32,376 nucleotides of DNA, from contig NZ_JBHFEI010000025.1 in assembly GCF_041928815.1 (NCBI RefSeq), forward strand, positions 1-32,376, in the 5' to 3' direction. The stretch comes from JBHFEI01 sp041928815. Lineage in GTDB: Bacteria > Pseudomonadota > Alphaproteobacteria > Rhizobiales > Rhizobiaceae. A model generated the notes under the pieces. It made no database searches, was not told the origin of the DNA, and was given only the letters and a program-made list of their open reading frames with translations. This document shows positions 31,253 through 32,376 of this stretch, in pieces. A program made the position numbers and the translations under genes. Each line of letters begins with the position of its first letter. Positions within the stretch are counted from its first letter, which is position 1.

Positions 31253-31884
31253 CAGGATGCTTCCCCGGTCTTTTTGGGAATTCGCTTGGCCAGCCGCGCA
31301 ATCGTCGAACTCGAGCACTTCGTCGCCTGGCGGATGGTCTCCCAGGTCTGGCCGCTTTTCAGCATGGCGACAATAGCAGCGTTGCGCTGTTTGTCCTCTG
31401 GTCGCCCACGAAAGGCGCCGGCAGCCTTGGCCGCCGCAATGCCCTGCTTCTGGCGCCGGCGCCGGTCGTCGTAGTCCTTGCGGGCAAAGCCGGCGAGCAT
31501 GTCGAGCATCATATTGTTGATGGCATCAAGGATGCGGTTTTGAATGTCATCACGGTCGCCGGTCATCATCATCCACGAGGTCGGCAGGTCCAGCGCGACC
31601 ACGCGGATATGCCGGCTTTGGATTTCGGTTCGTAACTTTTCCCAGTCGGCGGCCGTCAAACGGCTAAGTCGGTCGACCTGCTCGACGAGCAACACGTCGC
31701 CGGGCTGGCAGTCCGACAACAAGCGGAACAGCTCTGGCCGCTGCAAGGTCGCCCCGCTTTCGTTCTCGATATAGCTGGCTGCGATCTTCCAGCCACGCTC
31801 ATTGGCGAACTGCTTCAGCTCGTCATGCGCCCGAGTGGCATCCTGCTCTTTGGTGCTGGCGCGGAGATAGGCACGAATGAACAT
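31252..31884 (-). CDS. Serine resolvase/invertase family recombinase
   Basis: A 210-aa site-specific recombinase. The N-terminal catalytic domain begins FIRAYLRASTKEQDATRA, with the nucleophile Ser in the YxRxST motif (residue 10), GDVLLVEQVDRLSRL with the conserved Asp and Arg residues, and the long E-helix region (ILDAINNMMLDMLAGFARKD). The C-terminal helix-turn-helix is TWETIRQATKCSSSTIARLAKRI. Length matches Tn3-type resolvases and plasmid multimer-resolution proteins. Repeats in the DNA upstream (31885-32040) are candidate recombination sites. It probably resolves plasmid multimers or cointegrates. Confidence 0.9.
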   Translation of the reverse strand: MFIRAYLRASTKEQDATRAHDELKQFANERGWKIAASYIENESGATLQRPELFRLLSDCQPGDVLLVEQVDRLSRLTAADWEKLRTEIQSRHIRVVALDLPTSWMMMTGDRDDIQNRILDAINNMMLDMLAGFARKDYDDRRRRQKQGIAAAKAAGAFRGRPEDKQRNAAIVAMLKSGQTWETIRQATKCSSSTIARLAKRIPKKTGEAS

Positions 31885-31888
31885 AACA

Positions 31889-32039
31889 GCACTTCGATAT
31901 TGATTTTAAAAACCGCAGTTCGGTTTGACTAATAATAATATACGAAGTTCGTTTTGTGTCGTCAAAAGATATTTATCGCAGTGACGTAAAGGCACTTCGA
32001 TAAAGGCATACTTAAATAGTGCAAAATCTATGCCTTTAT
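31889..32039. other. Candidate resolvase recombination/regulatory site (res-like)
   Basis: GCACTTCGATA occurs at 31889-31899 and 31992-32002, and a related inverted motif (ATACGAAGT) at 31940-31948. Directly after the second copy is an 11-bp perfect inverted repeat ATAAAGGCATA (32000-32010) / TATGCCTTTAT (32029-32039) with an 18-bp spacer. Several related sites upstream of a resolvase gene are typical of res. The element is AT-rich and non-coding. Confidence 0.5.
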
Positions 32040-32080
32040 TTTTCTGCGGAAACGAATGCAGTAGCGCTTGACTGATTACG

Positions 32081-32216
32081 TTAAGCTCGACGACGAAACT
32101 CTAGCGGAGTTTGGCCCATAAACTCGCGAAACGTTTTTCCAAACTGGCTTGCACCGTTGAAACCGCAGGCGCCTGCGACGTCTGACATTGAAAGCATGGT
32201 CGTGGTCAGCAGCTGC
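32081..32216 (-). pseudogene. AraC-family regulator fragment cut by IS5-type element
   Basis: About 45 residues (KQLLTTTMLSMSDVAGACGF, then SQFGKTFREFMGQTPLEFRR) are the C-terminal helix-turn-helix of an AraC/GlxA-type transcription factor, with the typical GFxxxSxFxKxFRexxGxTPxxFR motif. The N-terminal ligand domain and first HTH are missing. The frame continues rightwards into the IS and is therefore truncated at about 32216. Confidence 0.75.
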
Positions 32217-32376
32217 TTAGGACGCGGACTCATAAGCTGATGCGATCCACATTCTCGTGGCGGCGATCTTGAGTGCTGCGAGGTAGTTGTCTGCCTGGTG
32301 GTCATATCGCGTTGCCAAGCCGCGCATCTGTTTGATGCGATTGAAGAACCGCTCCACGAGATTGCGCTGGCGGTAG
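32217..32376 (-). CDS. IS5-family (IS1031/IS427-like) transposase, C-terminal end (partial)
   Basis: The frame enters from beyond the window edge: YRQRNLVERFFNRIKQMRGL, then ATRYDHQADNYLAALKIAAT and RMWIASAYES. NxxERFFNxIKxMRxLATRYDK-type sequence is the C-terminal block of IS427-subgroup IS5-family transposases, including the catalytic Glu in VERFF. The stop TAA is at 32219-32217. The gene extends off the right end of the window, so its 5' part and the other IS end cannot be seen. The insertion cut the AraC-family gene. Confidence 0.85.
   Translation of the reverse strand, partial: YRQRNLVERFFNRIKQMRGLATRYDHQADNYLAALKIAATRMWIASAYESAS

Noticed and set aside
1..32376. tRNA, rRNA or known riboswitches
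   Set aside because: I looked for cloverleaf and ribosomal sequence patterns and saw none; the content is plasmid-like throughout.

Overview
The window looks like a plasmid (or a plasmid-derived mobile region) from a GC-rich alphaproteobacterium. It has a parA / small partner / repA operon beside a six-copy iteron array, a MOBQ-type relaxase with an IncQ-like origin of transfer, a TraG/VirD4-type coupling protein, a tyrosine integrase, a serine resolvase, three toxin-antitoxin loci and many insertion-sequence remnants. The IS types (IS1031/IS427-like and IS12528-like fragments) and the Rep/Par layout suggest Acetobacteraceae (Komagataeibacter, Gluconacetobacter, Gluconobacter or Asaia). This host assignment is inferred from memory of the families, not from a search.

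Layout. (1) 75-10863 is a surface-polysaccharide cargo island bracketed by two inverted, 127-bp, 94% identical copies of one IS end. It holds a low-GC orphan gene, a 1298-aa multi-domain glycosyltransferase, a decayed parA with an intact small partner gene, a GT8-like transferase, a KdsD/KpsF arabinose-5-phosphate isomerase, an ISL3 transposase remnant and a low-GC polysaccharide pyruvyl transferase. (2) 11031-12751 carries a PD-(D/E)XK-like nuclease, a ParD/ParE pair and a hypothetical gene. (3) 12788-13762 is mostly non-coding and contains about a dozen consecutive hairpins upstream of the integrase. (4) 13763-21039 is the mobilisation/transfer block: integrase, a stand-alone BID-like protein, the relaxase, a probable oriT, a membrane-anchored proline-rich protein, the coupling protein and a coiled-coil DUF4189 protein. 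No VirB mating-pore genes are present. (5) 21111-25309, all on the minus strand, is a modular accessory run. Two TA loci each lie upstream of a long structured leader and a paralogous small gene; one unit continues into an orphan DNA methyltransferase and the other into a DUF3768 protein. A third copy of the leader precedes a 73-aa gene. (6) 25380-28007 is the replication/partition core. (7) 28149-32376 is low-GC cargo, an EF-hand/RTX-like protein gene with a small membrane protein, cut by a complete IS3-family element. Beyond it lie a resolvase-HNH pair (the HNH gene cut by the same IS) and an AraC-type regulator cut by an IS5-family element at the window edge.

How the parts work together: ParA, its partner and RepA maintain the replicon; the TA loci and the resolvase probably add stability. 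Relaxase, oriT and coupling protein should let the plasmid be mobilised by a resident type IV secretion system. The sugar genes would alter the host's exopolysaccharide or capsule. The most unusual signals are the hairpin array at 12904-13276, the three covarying leaders (21333, 22218, 24331), the separate BID-like protein whose C-terminal tail resembles that of the relaxase, and the truncated calcium-binding toxin-like protein.
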